A stretch of 64,000 nucleotides of DNA from Nocardia flavorosea (GTDB lineage: Bacteria > Actinomycetota > Actinomycetes > Mycobacteriales > Mycobacteriaceae), in the NCBI RefSeq assembly GCF_015477805.1, contig NZ_JADLQL010000007.1, positions 248,001 to 312,000 on the forward strand, in the 5' to 3' direction. Below are positions 8,934 through 17,076 of the stretch, piece by piece. Every line of letters starts with the position of its first letter. Position 1 is the stretch's first letter. Made by a program: the position numbers and the translations under genes. The notes under the pieces were generated by a model that saw only the letters and a list, made by a program, of their open reading frames with translations, did no database searches and was not told the DNA's origin.

Positions 8934-9614
8934 TCAGTCTGCGGGGTCGCGGGCCCCCGGGACGCGTCGCCGATATGACACCGGGTCGAAGATCCGGCGA
9001 ACACTCATCGAACCGGTTTCCGCACGCAACAGCAGCCACAAGGTGGGCAGCGTCAGTGCCCAGACAGTGGCGAGGACCGACAGCGCCGGTGGTATCGCGA
9101 CCCGCACATCGCGGCCGGCCACGCGTACCAGATCCGGGTCGGCGCGGTTGTATTCGACATTGATCCGTTCACCCGCGGTCAGGTTGGTCGGGTACAGCAC
9201 GCCGACCTTGGGGTTGTGGGTCACGCCGTCCGGCGTGACGTACATCACCGCCGAACGCAAACGGCCGGCCGACAGCACCTCACCCGTTGTTTCGCCCTTG
9301 TCGGATTCGATCAGGTAGTCGTTGCGCCAGGCCGCGAGGACCAACAGCACCACCAGCACGCTCACCGAAACGGCGGCGATCAGCACGCCGAGGCGGATCC
9401 GCCGCAGCCGCTCGGCCCGCGCCGGAGAATCGGGCGGCACGGACTGCGCGGGCACTCTATCCGCCGGCAGGGATTCTGCCGGCACATTCTCCGCCGACAC
9501 GGATTCTGCGGGCGAACTCCCCGCCGGGGCGGATTCAGCGAGTTCCGGCTCGGCCGGTTCGCCCAGCTCGTGCACGGGATCGGGCGGCTCGGCCACATCA
9601 GCCTGGTCGGGCAC
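8934..9614 (-). CDS. DUF3592 membrane protein with Pro/Ala/Ser-rich N-terminus
   Basis: This 226-residue protein starts at a GTG preceded by a strong AAAGGAGG, which decides the start. Residues 1–75 are acidic and low-complexity, with degenerate repeats (SPAESVSA, ENVPAESL, PADRVPAQ). Then come a transmembrane helix (LGVLIAAVSVSVLVVLLVLA), a DUF3592-type extracytoplasmic segment containing VGVLYPTNLTAGERINVEYN, and a second membrane helix near the C-terminus. It corresponds by position to M. tuberculosis Rv0556, just upstream of mgtA, and is probably co-transcribed with it (5-bp gap). No biochemical function is known. Confidence 0.8.
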   Translation of the reverse strand: MPDQADVAEPPDPVHELGEPAEPELAESAPAGSSPAESVSAENVPAESLPADRVPAQSVPPDSPARAERLRRIRLGVLIAAVSVSVLVVLLVLAAWRNDYLIESDKGETTGEVLSAGRLRSAVMYVTPDGVTHNPKVGVLYPTNLTAGERINVEYNRADPDLVRVAGRDVRVAIPPALSVLATVWALTLPTLWLLLRAETGSMSVRRIFDPVSYRRRVPGARDPAD

Positions 9615-10007
9615 GCTACCTCCTTTCGGATTCGATCCCTGCCGGTGGTCCGTGACCGGTGCCGGCGGATATCCAGATCGCGACGAAAGCCATGGGCCCC
9701 GCTCGCCGCAGCAGCACCGGGGCCACGGCACCGCAACAGCCTAACGGGCGTCCCCGCGCGTGGTGTCCGGGTCCGGGTGGCGCCGGCGCCGGTCGGCCCG
9801 GGCGTCGAGTTGCCGATAGGCGCGTACGGTGTCGTCGCGCACGAGGGCGGCGTCACAGGGTTGCCGAGTCACCTCGATGGCCGGCGGGACCTCGGGGTGC
9901 GGGTCGCCCCGTGTTGCCGGGCGCTCGAAGGCGCGGTGCCGCCGGCTGAGCGCCGGGCGGAAATGAGCGGAAGGTGAGTGCGGCAGGTTCGGCTACTGTG
10001 GGCGCTC
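9615..10007. other. Intergenic region with one weak small ORF
   Basis: This 393-bp divergent region contains the promoters of the DUF3592 gene (minus) and the DUF2505 gene (plus, TACTGT at 9994–9999). A minus-strand frame from GTG 9872 to the stop at 9741 would give 43 residues, Arg/Asp-rich (VRAYRQLDARADRRRRH). Its composition is protein-like, but I see no ribosome binding site or known family, so it is not called. menD, which precedes this locus in mycobacteria, is absent. Confidence 0.4.
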
Positions 10008-10514
10008 ATGGCCCGCAAATTCGGCTTCACACTGACCTATCCGATCCCGGTCGCCGAACTCCACGCCGCGCTCACCGGGGAAGAACTGTGGCGCGACCGC
10101 TTCGCCGGTGCGGAGACAGCCACTCTCGATCTGACCCATCCGGGCGGACCGGGCACCATCCGGCTCGCGATGAGCGAGAAGATCCGCCCGGAGAAGATCC
10201 CCGGCATCGTTCGCAAGGTCCTCAAAAGCGATCTGGTCGTGACTCGCGTGGACAACTGGCAGCCGCTCACCGGTGATACCGCCGAGGGCACCTTCGAGGG
10301 CACCTCGTCGGCCATCTCCTCGGAGATGACCGGAACCTACCGGCTCCGGCCCGCGGGCGACGGCTCCGAACTGGAGGTCTCCGGTTCGGTGAAGGTCAAG
10401 GTCCCCCTGGTCGGCGGCGCCATCGAACCCCTGGCCGAACAGTTGCAGCGGCGAGTGGTGGAAAGCGAACGCAAATTCGTCCTGAAATGGTTCGCCGAGC
10501 GCGCTAACGCCTGA
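10008..10514 (+). CDS. DUF2505 domain protein
   Basis: This 168-residue soluble protein matches the actinobacterial DUF2505 family (START/SRPBCC-like fold): MARKFGFTLTYPIPVAELH at the start, then an alternating strand pattern, and the C-terminal helix LAEQLQRRVVESERKFVLKW. Such folds bind small hydrophobic ligands, but no member activity is known to me. The ATG at 10008 is chosen because TACTGT lies 8 bases upstream, giving an almost leaderless start; an upstream alternative at 9978 would add ten unlikely residues. A hairpin terminator follows. Confidence 0.75.
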   Translation: MARKFGFTLTYPIPVAELHAALTGEELWRDRFAGAETATLDLTHPGGPGTIRLAMSEKIRPEKIPGIVRKVLKSDLVVTRVDNWQPLTGDTAEGTFEGTSSAISSEMTGTYRLRPAGDGSELEVSGSVKVKVPLVGGAIEPLAEQLQRRVVESERKFVLKWFAERANA

Positions 10515-10529
10515 TCCCCGCCACCCACC

Positions 10530-10568
10530 CCTGCCTGCCGCCCGTGAACATCGCGGGCGGCAAGCAGG
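10530..10568 (+). terminator. Hairpin after the DUF2505 gene
   Basis: A 15-bp stem with one mismatch (arms 10530–10544 and 10554–10568, GC-rich) and a 9-base loop starts 16 bp after the stop codon. There is no T-run, as is common in actinobacteria. Confidence 0.6.
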
Positions 10569-10681
10569 AACCGAAACCCTGTGTGCGGCGGTGCGCCGAG
10601 ATCACCGGGCCTCGGCGAGCAGGCTCGCGTCCGGATTTCCGGAATCGCCGACGCCCTCGCTCCCGGACCGGCGTCCGCACC

Positions 10682-11143
10682 TCAGCGCCCTTCGCCGGGC
10701 GCCTCCATCGCGGCGGACGGGTCGAACTCTTTGGGCTCGACCATGACGAGCCAGTTCCCGGAGTTGTCCCGGAAAACGGCCTCCACACCGTAGGGCCGCT
10801 CCGACGGCGGCTGCACGAAATCCACGCCTTTGGCCGTCAACTCCTTGTACGCCTGCTGGCAGTCCTTCGTCGTGAGCCCCAGTGAACCGTGGGTGCCGTT
10901 GGCCAGCGACCGCCGGATCGCCTCGGCGAGGTTGTCGTCCAGCGGCGGGCCGGGCACCATCAGGGTCACCTCGAGTTCCGGATGGTCCGGTTGGGCCACG
11001 GTCACCCAGCGGAAACCGTTGTCGCCCATCTGCACATCGGCGGTCTCCACGAAGCCGAGGGTGTCGATGTACCAGTTCTTCGCCTCGGTCTGATCGGTCA
11101 CGTACACCGTGACCAGCGAAATATTGGTGATGATCGGGGTCAT
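10682..11143 (-). CDS. VOC family (glyoxalase/bleomycin resistance-like) protein
   Basis: This 153-residue protein shows one vicinal-oxygen-chelate unit pair: SLVTVYVTDQTEAKNWYIDTLGF at the start, EVTLMVPGPP, and the C-terminal VEAVFRDNSGNWLVMVEP with its metal-type Glu. Members act as small metal-dependent lyases, dioxygenases or binding proteins. It lies 9 bp downstream of an AraC-type regulator on the same strand, a frequent pairing in which the regulator controls the VOC gene. The substrate is not predictable from sequence. Confidence 0.85.
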   Translation of the reverse strand: MTPIITNISLVTVYVTDQTEAKNWYIDTLGFVETADVQMGDNGFRWVTVAQPDHPELEVTLMVPGPPLDDNLAEAIRRSLANGTHGSLGLTTKDCQQAYKELTAKGVDFVQPPSERPYGVEAVFRDNSGNWLVMVEPKEFDPSAAMEAPGEGR

Positions 11144-11152
11144 GAGATGAGC

Positions 11153-11605
11153 CTAGGCAGGTCGTGAAGGCTGTGGCTTCTCCGAAATTGCGGTGTCCGG
11201 CCGACGGTCGGACAGCCCGTGCATGAACACATAACAGCCGGCGATCCGCGGCGCGCCGTCGGCGAATTTCGCCTGGTACTCCGACGGTGAAACCCCCACC
11301 AGATCGGTGAACTTGCGCGAGAACGAGCCCAGGCTGGTGTATCCGACGAGCAGGCATACCTCGGTTACCGTCGTATTGGTGGCGCGCAAGAGATCCTGCG
11401 CTCGTTCGATCCGCCGTTCGGCCAGATACAGCGCGGGCGTGCGACCGTAGGTCGCGGCGAAACAACGCAGGAAGTGGAACTTCGAGACGCCCGCGGCCGC
11501 GGCCATCCCGTCCAGGTCCAGCGGCCGTGCGTACTCGCGGTCGATGAAGTCACGCGCCCGCCGCAGATGTGGGAGCAGATCCTCGGGAACCGGCCGCGAC
11601 GCCAT
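11153..11605 (-). CDS. AraC family transcriptional regulator (HTH-only type)
   Basis: This 150-residue protein is essentially the AraC DNA-binding domain. The first helix-turn-helix has MAAAAGVSKFHFLRCFAATYGRTP. The second has TVTEVCLLVGYTSLGSFSRKFTDLVGVSPSEY, the standard AraC signature. There is no separate sensor domain, only a 35-residue tail. It is upstream of and close to the VOC gene, so it probably activates that operon. Its stop-to-start distance to menJ upstream is 3 bp, so it may be read through from menJ. Confidence 0.88.
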   Translation of the reverse strand: MASRPVPEDLLPHLRRARDFIDREYARPLDLDGMAAAAGVSKFHFLRCFAATYGRTPALYLAERRIERAQDLLRATNTTVTEVCLLVGYTSLGSFSRKFTDLVGVSPSEYQAKFADGAPRIAGCYVFMHGLSDRRPDTAISEKPQPSRPA

Positions 11606-11608
11606 CGT

Positions 11609-12880
11609 CTACCCGAACGGTACGAGTTCGTCGAAACGCATCGACGCGCGTCCGGCGGTCCGCCACGCCCGCGCCGTCAGATCCAGATCCTCGTCGGTGA
11701 CCAGATTGCCCATCACCCGGACCGCGGTGCGCTGCAGAACTTTCGAACGCATCACCGGCGGTCCGCCCATCGGCACCATCCGCGGGTGGGTCGCCAGTCC
11801 GGCGATCCGGCGCGCCACCGAGTACGTGCGCCCGTACTTACGGCGCAGCACATCCGGCCACAGCCGGGTGAGGTCGGGCTCGTCCAGTAGCCCGGCGAGC
11901 ATATGCCCGCCTTCCAGCCCGTAGTCGATACCTTCGCCGTTCAACGGGTTCACACAACCGGCGGCATCACCCACCAGCGCCCAGTTGCGGCCCGCGATAT
12001 TCGACACCGCCCCACCCATCGGCAGCAGGGCCGAGGACACCGCCCGCAGGGAGCCGGTCAGCTCCCATTCGTCGCGGCGCAGCGCGGTGTAGTGCTCCAG
12101 CAGTGGTTTCAACGCGATATGCGAGGGCCGCCGCTCGGTCGCCAAGGAACCGACCCCGATATTCACCTCGCCGTTGGCGAGCGGGAAAACCCAGCCGTAG
12201 CCGGGTACCAGCTCTTCCTCGGCGTTACGCAGTTCCAGATGCGAGGTGATCCACTGGTCGGCACTGCGCCCGGAGGCGATATAGGCGCGCGCGGCCACCC
12301 CGTACGCGTATTTGCGGTGCCAGGTGCGGCCGAGTTGTTTACCGACCGGGGATCGGACACCATCGGCCACGACCAAGGTCGCACAGCGGATCTCCGCCGT
12401 CCGCTCACCGGAGCGCACCACGACCCCCGTGACCCGGTCGCCGTCGCGCACCACGTCGACGACCTTGGTGCCGTCGAACATCCGGGCACCGGATTTCACG
12501 GCGGTATCACGCAGTTTGTCGTCCAGTTCGGTACGCGGAATCGCGCTGCCATAGGTCGGGAAGGAACCGGCCGGCCACGGCAGTAGAGCCTCGCGTCCGA
12601 ATCCGGTCATCCGCAGACCGTGGTTGACGGTATGTGCGCGGACCCATTCACCGAGACCCAGATGTTCGAGTTCGGCGGTGGCCCGCGGGGTCAGCCCGTC
12701 CCCGCAGGTCTTGTCGCGCGGGAACTCCGCGGAATCGAGCAGTAGTACATCGCGACCCGCCCGGGCGGCCCAGGCCGCCGCCGCGGAACCCGCCGGACCG
12801 GCACCCACCACCAGCACCTGCACGTGTGCGGGCAGCGGCCCCCGGTCGCTATCGGCTGGTGTGGCTTCGGGTGCACCCAT
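11609..12880 (-). CDS. menJ: Geranylgeranyl reductase family FAD enzyme, probable menaquinone reductase MenJ
   Basis: This 423-residue flavoprotein has the N-terminal Rossmann motif VLVVGAGPAGSAAAAWAARAG, the family segment KTCGDGLTPRA, and the second FAD motif WALVGDAAGCVNPLNGEGI. In mycobacteria the homologue Rv0561c (MenJ) saturates one isoprene unit of menaquinone to give MK-9(II-H2). Position next to grcC1 and htpX supports the same role. The start at ATG 12880 fits the family; an upstream ATG at 12937 would add 19 Arg-rich residues. Neither has a clear ribosome binding site. Confidence 0.88.
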   Translation of the reverse strand: MGAPEATPADSDRGPLPAHVQVLVVGAGPAGSAAAAWAARAGRDVLLLDSAEFPRDKTCGDGLTPRATAELEHLGLGEWVRAHTVNHGLRMTGFGREALLPWPAGSFPTYGSAIPRTELDDKLRDTAVKSGARMFDGTKVVDVVRDGDRVTGVVVRSGERTAEIRCATLVVADGVRSPVGKQLGRTWHRKYAYGVAARAYIASGRSADQWITSHLELRNAEEELVPGYGWVFPLANGEVNIGVGSLATERRPSHIALKPLLEHYTALRRDEWELTGSLRAVSSALLPMGGAVSNIAGRNWALVGDAAGCVNPLNGEGIDYGLEGGHMLAGLLDEPDLTRLWPDVLRRKYGRTYSVARRIAGLATHPRMVPMGGPPVMRSKVLQRTAVRVMGNLVTDEDLDLTARAWRTAGRASMRFDELVPFG

Positions 12881-13018
12881 GCGGACAATAGTTACAGGCC
12901 GCGGTCTGCGCTGTCGATGGCGGTACGGTGCCAGCATGAGTGACGGTGTTCATGGGCGCTGCGGCATGGACACGCTAGGTTCATCACCGTGGGGTCGGAC
13001 GCGTCCTTGGGAGAAGGT

Positions 13019-14041
13019 ATGAGCACATCTGCTGTGAGCGAAGCCGGCACGGTGGTGGCGGGGGTGGACCTCGGAGACGCCGCCCTCGCCGCGACAGTGC
13101 GCGAAGGACTCGACCGGGTGGAGGAGTTACTGGTCGAGGAATTGTCGGCCGGCGCGTCTTTCCTGCAGGAGGCCGCGCTGCATCTGGCCAGGGCCGGAGG
13201 TAAGCGGTTCCGCCCGCTGTTCACCATTCTGACCGGCCAGCTCGGCCCCCGTCCCGATGATCCGGAGCTGATCACCGCCGGAACCGTCGTCGAACTGGTG
13301 CATCTGGCCACGCTGTACCACGACGACGTGATGGATGAGGCCACCATGCGGCGCGGCGCGCCGAGCGTGAACTCCCGCTGGGGCAACAGCGTGGCGATCC
13401 TGGCCGGCGACTACCTGTTCGCCCATGCTTCCCGGCTCACCTCCACCCTCGGGCCCGACGCGGTCCGCATCATCGCGGAAACCTTCGCCGAACTGGTCAC
13501 CGGCCAGATGCGGGAAACCATGGGGGCCCGCGAGGCCGCCGATCCGGTCGCGCACTACCTGAAGGTGGTCTGGGAGAAGACGGGTTCGCTGATCGCCGCC
13601 TCCGGCCGTTTCGGCGGTACGTTCTCCGGTGCCGATCTCGACCATGTGGAACGGCTCGCCCGGCTCGGCGACGCGGTGGGCACCGCTTTCCAGATCTCCG
13701 ACGACATCATCGATATCTCGTCGGTATCCGCGCAGTCGGGCAAAACCCCCGGCACCGACCTGCGGGAAGGCGTGCACACGCTCCCGGTCCTGTATGCCCT
13801 CCGGGACAACGGCCCCGACGGCGACCGCCTGCGCACCCTGCTGGACCACCCCCTCGAAACGGACTCCGAGGTCGCCGAAGCCCTCGAATTGCTCGGTCGT
13901 TCCCCGGGGATGACGCAGGCCAAGGAGAAGCTGCGGGAGTACAGCGATATCGCGCACGCGGAATTGAAAGCACTGCCCGCGGGCCCCGCGAACGATGCCC
14001 TGGTCAAACTGGTCCAGTACACGATCGAACGGGTCGGTTGA
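13019..14041 (+). CDS. grcC1: Polyprenyl diphosphate synthase (GrcC1-like)
   Basis: This 340-residue all-helical trans-prenyltransferase condenses isopentenyl diphosphate onto allylic diphosphates. Both Asp-rich motifs are intact: HLATLYHDDVMDEA and AFQISDDIIDISS; GGKRFRP binds diphosphate. Synteny with menJ and htpX equates it with mycobacterial grcC1, so its product is probably a long prenyl chain for menaquinone, but chain length cannot be read. The start ATG 13019 aligns with family proteins (TVVAGVDLGDA) and has GGAGA close upstream. TAGGTT at 12975–12980 stands 8 bases before an in-frame GTG at 12989, an alternative leaderless start. Confidence 0.9.
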   Translation: MSTSAVSEAGTVVAGVDLGDAALAATVREGLDRVEELLVEELSAGASFLQEAALHLARAGGKRFRPLFTILTGQLGPRPDDPELITAGTVVELVHLATLYHDDVMDEATMRRGAPSVNSRWGNSVAILAGDYLFAHASRLTSTLGPDAVRIIAETFAELVTGQMRETMGAREAADPVAHYLKVVWEKTGSLIAASGRFGGTFSGADLDHVERLARLGDAVGTAFQISDDIIDISSVSAQSGKTPGTDLREGVHTLPVLYALRDNGPDGDRLRTLLDHPLETDSEVAEALELLGRSPGMTQAKEKLREYSDIAHAELKALPAGPANDALVKLVQYTIERVG

Positions 14042-14314
14042 CCGCTGCGCGTCCGGCGGTGCAGTCGCCGGTTCATACTCCGGCCGGTGAGCCGCGCGCG
14101 GCCACGAAGGCGCTGTGTTCTCGGCGTGCCGGTGCACGAGGGGCCTCGGCGTGCACGTGCACGAGGACCTGCTCGGGATCCTTCCGGCAGCACCGCCTCG
14201 GCCGGGTGGCAGGCCGAGGAGGCAGGAACTCCGGGAGCGGCTCGGTCGTTGACGCCGTGTAGCGGTTCTGGCCGAAATTCGCGCGTCTGAGCGCGTCACC
14301 TATACAGGAGTGCT

Positions 14315-15187
14315 ATGCACGGGCACGGGTTTGCGAATGGGTTCAAAACGTTCGGGCTCATGGTCGGTCTTTCCGCGCTCATCGTGCTGGCGGGCGCGGC
14401 GTTCCGGAACACCACTATTCTGGTGATCGCGGTAGTGCTCGCTGTGGCGATGAACGGTTATGCGTATTTCAACAGCGATAAGCTCGCGCTGAAAGCGATG
14501 CGGGCGCAGCCGGTGAGCGAGATCGAGGCGCCGGTGATCTATCGCATCGTGCGTGAACTCGCGACCACCGCACGGCAACCGGTGCCCCGGCTGTACATAA
14601 GTCCCACGAATGCGCCGAATGCGTTCGCGACCGGGCGTAATCCGCGGCATGCGGCGGTGTGCTGCACCAGCGGTATCCTGCAGATTCTGGACGAGCGGGA
14701 ATTGCGGGCGGTGCTCGGTCACGAACTGTCGCACGTCTACAACCGGGACATTCTGATCTCGTCGGTCGCCGGGGCGATGGCGGCGGTGATTTCCGGTCTG
14801 GCGAATTTCGCGTATTTCGCTGCCGCGTTCGGCGGTAATCGGGGCGGTTCCGGTCCGAATCTCATCGGGGTGCTGCTGGTATCGCTGCTGGGGCCCATTG
14901 CGGCGGGTCTGATCAAGCTGGCGGTTTCGCGTTCCCGCGAATACCAGGCCGACGAATCGGGGGCAGAGTTGACCGGTGATCCGCTGGCGCTGGCCTCGGC
15001 GCTGAGGAAATTGGAGCGCGGGGTGCAGGCGGCGCCGCTGCCGCCCGAACCCCGGCTCACCGCTCAATCGCATCTGATGATCGCCAACCCGTTCCGGGCC
15101 GGTGACCGGATGGCCCGGATGTTCTCCACGCATCCACCGATGTCCGATCGGATCGCGCGGCTGGAACAGATGGCCGGGCGGCGCTGA
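14315..15187 (+). CDS. htpX: Membrane zinc metalloprotease HtpX
   Basis: This 290-residue M48 protease acts in quality control of membrane proteins. It has two N-terminal membrane helices (FGLMVGLSALIVLAGAAF and the next), the zinc motif GHELSHVYNRD, two further hydrophobic segments, and the third zinc-ligand region REYQADESGAEL. The end FSTHPPMSDRIARLEQM is typical. AGGAG a few bases upstream of the ATG supports the start. The order grcC1–htpX is as in mycobacteria. The 273-bp gap before it shows no gene. Confidence 0.95.
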   Translation: MHGHGFANGFKTFGLMVGLSALIVLAGAAFRNTTILVIAVVLAVAMNGYAYFNSDKLALKAMRAQPVSEIEAPVIYRIVRELATTARQPVPRLYISPTNAPNAFATGRNPRHAAVCCTSGILQILDERELRAVLGHELSHVYNRDILISSVAGAMAAVISGLANFAYFAAAFGGNRGGSGPNLIGVLLVSLLGPIAAGLIKLAVSRSREYQADESGAELTGDPLALASALRKLERGVQAAPLPPEPRLTAQSHLMIANPFRAGDRMARMFSTHPPMSDRIARLEQMAGRR

Positions 15188-15193
15188 GCGGTT

Positions 15194-15685
15194 CTAGCGG
15201 TAGTTCACGAACTGCAGCGCGATTCCGAAATCTTCCCCTTTGAGCAGCGAGATCACGGCCTGCAAATCATCGCGCTTCTTGCTGGTCACGCGTAGTTCGT
15301 CACCCTGGATCTGCGCCTTGACGCCCTTGGGGCCCTCGTCGCGGATTTTCTTGGAAATCTTCTTCGCATGTTCGGTATCGATGCCCTGTACCAGCGAGCC
15401 GGTGATCTTATAGGTTTTGCCCGAGGCGACCGGCTCGCCGGCATCGAAGGCTTTGAGGGAGATATCCCGGCGGATCAGCTTCTCCTTGAAAACCTCGAGT
15501 GCGGCTTTGACCCGCTCCTCGGATTCGGCGGTGAGTACCACTTTGTCCTCGCCCGACCATTCGATGCCGGCACCCGTTCCCCGGAAGTCGTAGCGCGTGT
15601 TCAGTTCCTTCTCGGCCTGGTGCAGCGCGTTGTCGACCTCCTGCCGTTCGACCTTGCTGACGATATCGAATGATGAATCGGCCAC
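15194..15685 (-). CDS. yajQ: YajQ family nucleotide-binding protein
   Basis: This 163-residue protein matches the YajQ family throughout: the opening SSFDIVSKVERQEVDNALHQ, the middle NTRYDFRGT, and the end ISLLKGEDFGIALQFVNYR. Members are small cytoplasmic proteins reported to bind nucleotides, in some species cyclic di-GMP; the role in actinobacteria is unclear. It is convergent with htpX (6-bp gap), matching mycobacterial Rv0566c near htpX. Confidence 0.95.
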   Translation of the reverse strand: MADSSFDIVSKVERQEVDNALHQAEKELNTRYDFRGTGAGIEWSGEDKVVLTAESEERVKAALEVFKEKLIRRDISLKAFDAGEPVASGKTYKITGSLVQGIDTEHAKKISKKIRDEGPKGVKAQIQGDELRVTSKKRDDLQAVISLLKGEDFGIALQFVNYR

Positions 15686-15759
15686 ACTGCGCTCCTGTTC
15701 ACTGTTGGATCACCCTGAGTCCTTACGCAAGCTACCTGCTTCTCGAAATGGCACCGCAT

Positions 15760-15803
15760 GAGCGGTCGGGCCCGGAGGCGGCGGCACGTCGTCACCGCGA
15801 ACG
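15760..15803 (+). repeat. Diverged copy of the GGAGGCGG intergenic repeat
   Basis: The segment contains CCCGGAGGCGG followed by GTCGTCACCGCG. Aligned by eye it resembles the first 40 bases of the 75-bp repeat after rplK (shared GAGCG, GGAGGCGG and ACCGCG blocks). It lies between yajQ and tRNA-Tyr in an otherwise gene-free 297 bp. Confidence 0.35.
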
Positions 15804-15982
15804 GCACCCGTTCGTCCGCCCTCGGTATCGCACCCCGGTACTGCCTCGGCCCGGCCGGGCGGACGGCTGGATTTCGGTTGAACGGGTGATCTGGCCAGCC
15901 GGTTTGCATTCCGGGTGCGGGTTCGTTGTATCCTGCTCAGCGCACTCGAAAAGTGATCGCGAGATCGCCGAGTGCGGTTCCA

Positions 15983-16065
15983 GGCAGGTTGCCCGAGCGG
16001 CCAATGGGAGCAGACTGTAAATCTGTCGGTGAAAGCCTACGTAGGTTCGAATCCTACACCTGCCA
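15983..16065 (+). tRNA. tRNA-Tyr (GTA)
   Basis: Acceptor arms GGCAGGT (15983–15989) and ACCTGCC (16058–16064) pair fully. The anticodon GTA is at 16017–16019, the T-arm has GGTTCGAATCC, and the variable arm is long as expected for bacterial tRNA-Tyr. CCA is encoded at 16066–16068. Confidence 0.96.
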
Positions 16066-16069
16066 CCAC

Positions 16070-16107
16070 GAACCCCCGCCGGTGAAATCCGGTGGGGGTT
16101 CTGTCGT
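16070..16107 (+). terminator. Hairpin terminator after tRNA-Tyr
   Basis: Arms at 16070–16082 and 16089–16101 form a 13-bp stem with one G–T pair and a 6-base loop, starting 2 bp after the encoded CCA. A T/C-rich tail follows. Confidence 0.7.
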
Positions 16108-16253
16108 CTCCAGGGCGTCGCGTATCGTTCGAGACATTCGAAAAATGCCCTCTGACCACCCGGTTTGGTGCTGCCGGTGGAGAGTGTGTACTCTCGTTCA
16201 AGTCTTCGAGGCAACGGGCAGGAGATCATCCGGTTCCGCTGCGGAGAAGTCGC

Positions 16254-16326
16254 GCCCCCTTAGCTCAGTCGGCAGAGCGTTTCCATGGTAAGGAAAAGGT
16301 CAACGGTTCGATTCCGTTAGGGGGCT
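16254..16326 (+). tRNA. tRNA-Thr (GGT)
   Basis: Acceptor GCCCCCT (16254–16260) pairs with AGGGGGC (16319–16325), with discriminator T. The D-arm is TAGCTCAGTCGGCAGAGC and the anticodon GGT is at 16287–16289 between TTTCC and GGAAA. CCA is not encoded. Confidence 0.96.
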
Positions 16327-16395
16327 CGCCGGATTGCCGGTGGTGTCCGACTCGGCACTCCAAGCCGCGACGTCGCCGTCGCAGATGGCGCATAA

Positions 16396-16468
16396 GGCGG
16401 TGTAGCTCAGGCGGTAGAGCAAACGACTCATAATCGTTGTGTCGCCGGTTCGAGTCCGGCCATCGCTA
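16396..16468 (+). tRNA. tRNA-Met (CAT), elongator type
   Basis: The acceptor GGCGGTG pairs with CATCGCT through one terminal G–T pair and one internal G–T. The anticodon CAT is at 16429–16431 in a 5-bp stem. The D-arm GTAGCTCAGGCGGTAGAGC and the ordinary paired first base argue for the elongator. tRNA-Thr–tRNA-Met–rpmG is the conserved actinobacterial order. Confidence 0.93.
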
Positions 16469-16512
16469 CCCATACTGATTGACCCTCTGGTTGACCGGAA
16501 AGAAGGCATATC

Positions 16513-16683
16513 GTGGCCGCGAAGTCCACCGATGTCCGGCCAAAGATCACCTTGGCCTGCGAGCAGTGCAAGCATCGCAACTACATCACCAAGAAGAACC
16601 GGCGTAACGACCCGGATCGGCTGGAGCTGAAGAAGTTCTGCCCGAACTGCGGTACGCATCGCGCGCATCGCGAATCCCGCTGA
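16513..16683 (+). CDS. rpmG: 50S ribosomal protein L33 (zinc-binding type)
   Basis: This 56-residue protein starts with GTG and reads [19 protein letters not shown]. It has two CxxC pairs (CEQC and CPNC) that bind zinc in the C+ form of L33, and the basic core [24 protein letters not shown] lies about 7 bases before the start. It lies just downstream of tRNA-Met, as rpmG2 does in mycobacteria. A hairpin terminator follows 15 bp after the stop. Confidence 0.95.
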
Positions 16684-16698
16684 CCCTCCAAGCACGTG

Positions 16699-16722
16699 GC
16701 GTCGCCGCTTCGGCGGCGACGC
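16699..16722 (+). terminator. Hairpin terminator after rpmG
   Basis: A perfect 10-bp stem (arms GCGTCGCCGC and GCGGCGACGC) is closed by a TTCG tetraloop, a very stable RNA hairpin. There is no T-run. Confidence 0.75.
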
Positions 16723-16971
16723 ACCATCTGCCGGGGCAGACCGGGTGACACCGACGGCTATGCCGTGCGCGCGGATCGCAAGGATGTATCCGCCGCGCCA
16801 CGACGCGCATATTCGGTCAGCTACCGTTGAAGTTCTCTCATCGGCGGTTTCGCCGCCCGTTCGCGGTCGGCAATGGGCCGCGATATCGGCCGGGCGGCTG
16901 TACGGTCTCCCTCTCGACTTGGCCCGGCTATCACCTACTGGACTCACGTCCAGTCGCCGACCGGCATGGGC

Positions 16972-17011
16972 GGGTCAGGCCCGGAGGCGGTAGCGATGCG
17001 TCACCACGCAG
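16972..17011 (+). repeat. Diverged copy of the GGAGGCGGTAGCG repeat
   Basis: CCGGAGGCGGTAGCG at 16981–16995 is identical to the same block in the tandem repeat after rplK, and the next 16 bases match with about six changes. It lies upstream of hadAB. Confidence 0.45.
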
Positions 17012-17076
17012 GGCCCCCGCGCATGCTAAATCGACGCAGACTCCGTGCTGCGGGGTCGGATAGGTACAGTCCTCCC

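Larger units (their letters stand above)
16684..17076. other. Gene-free region between rpmG and hadAB
   Basis: This 393-bp region holds the rpmG terminator, a diverged intergenic repeat at 16972–17011, and the likely hadAB promoter, whose -10 element TACAGT (17065–17070) stands six bases before the GTG start. Open frames here show no domain. Confidence 0.6.

Noticed and set aside
9741..9872. 43-residue GTG-start ORF on the minus strand
   Set aside because: Composition is plausible but there is no ribosome binding site, family or conserved neighbour link visible.
15983..16468. Integration (att) sites at the tRNA cluster
   Set aside because: No duplicated tRNA 3' ends, integrase or mobile genes nearby; the order is the conserved chromosomal one.
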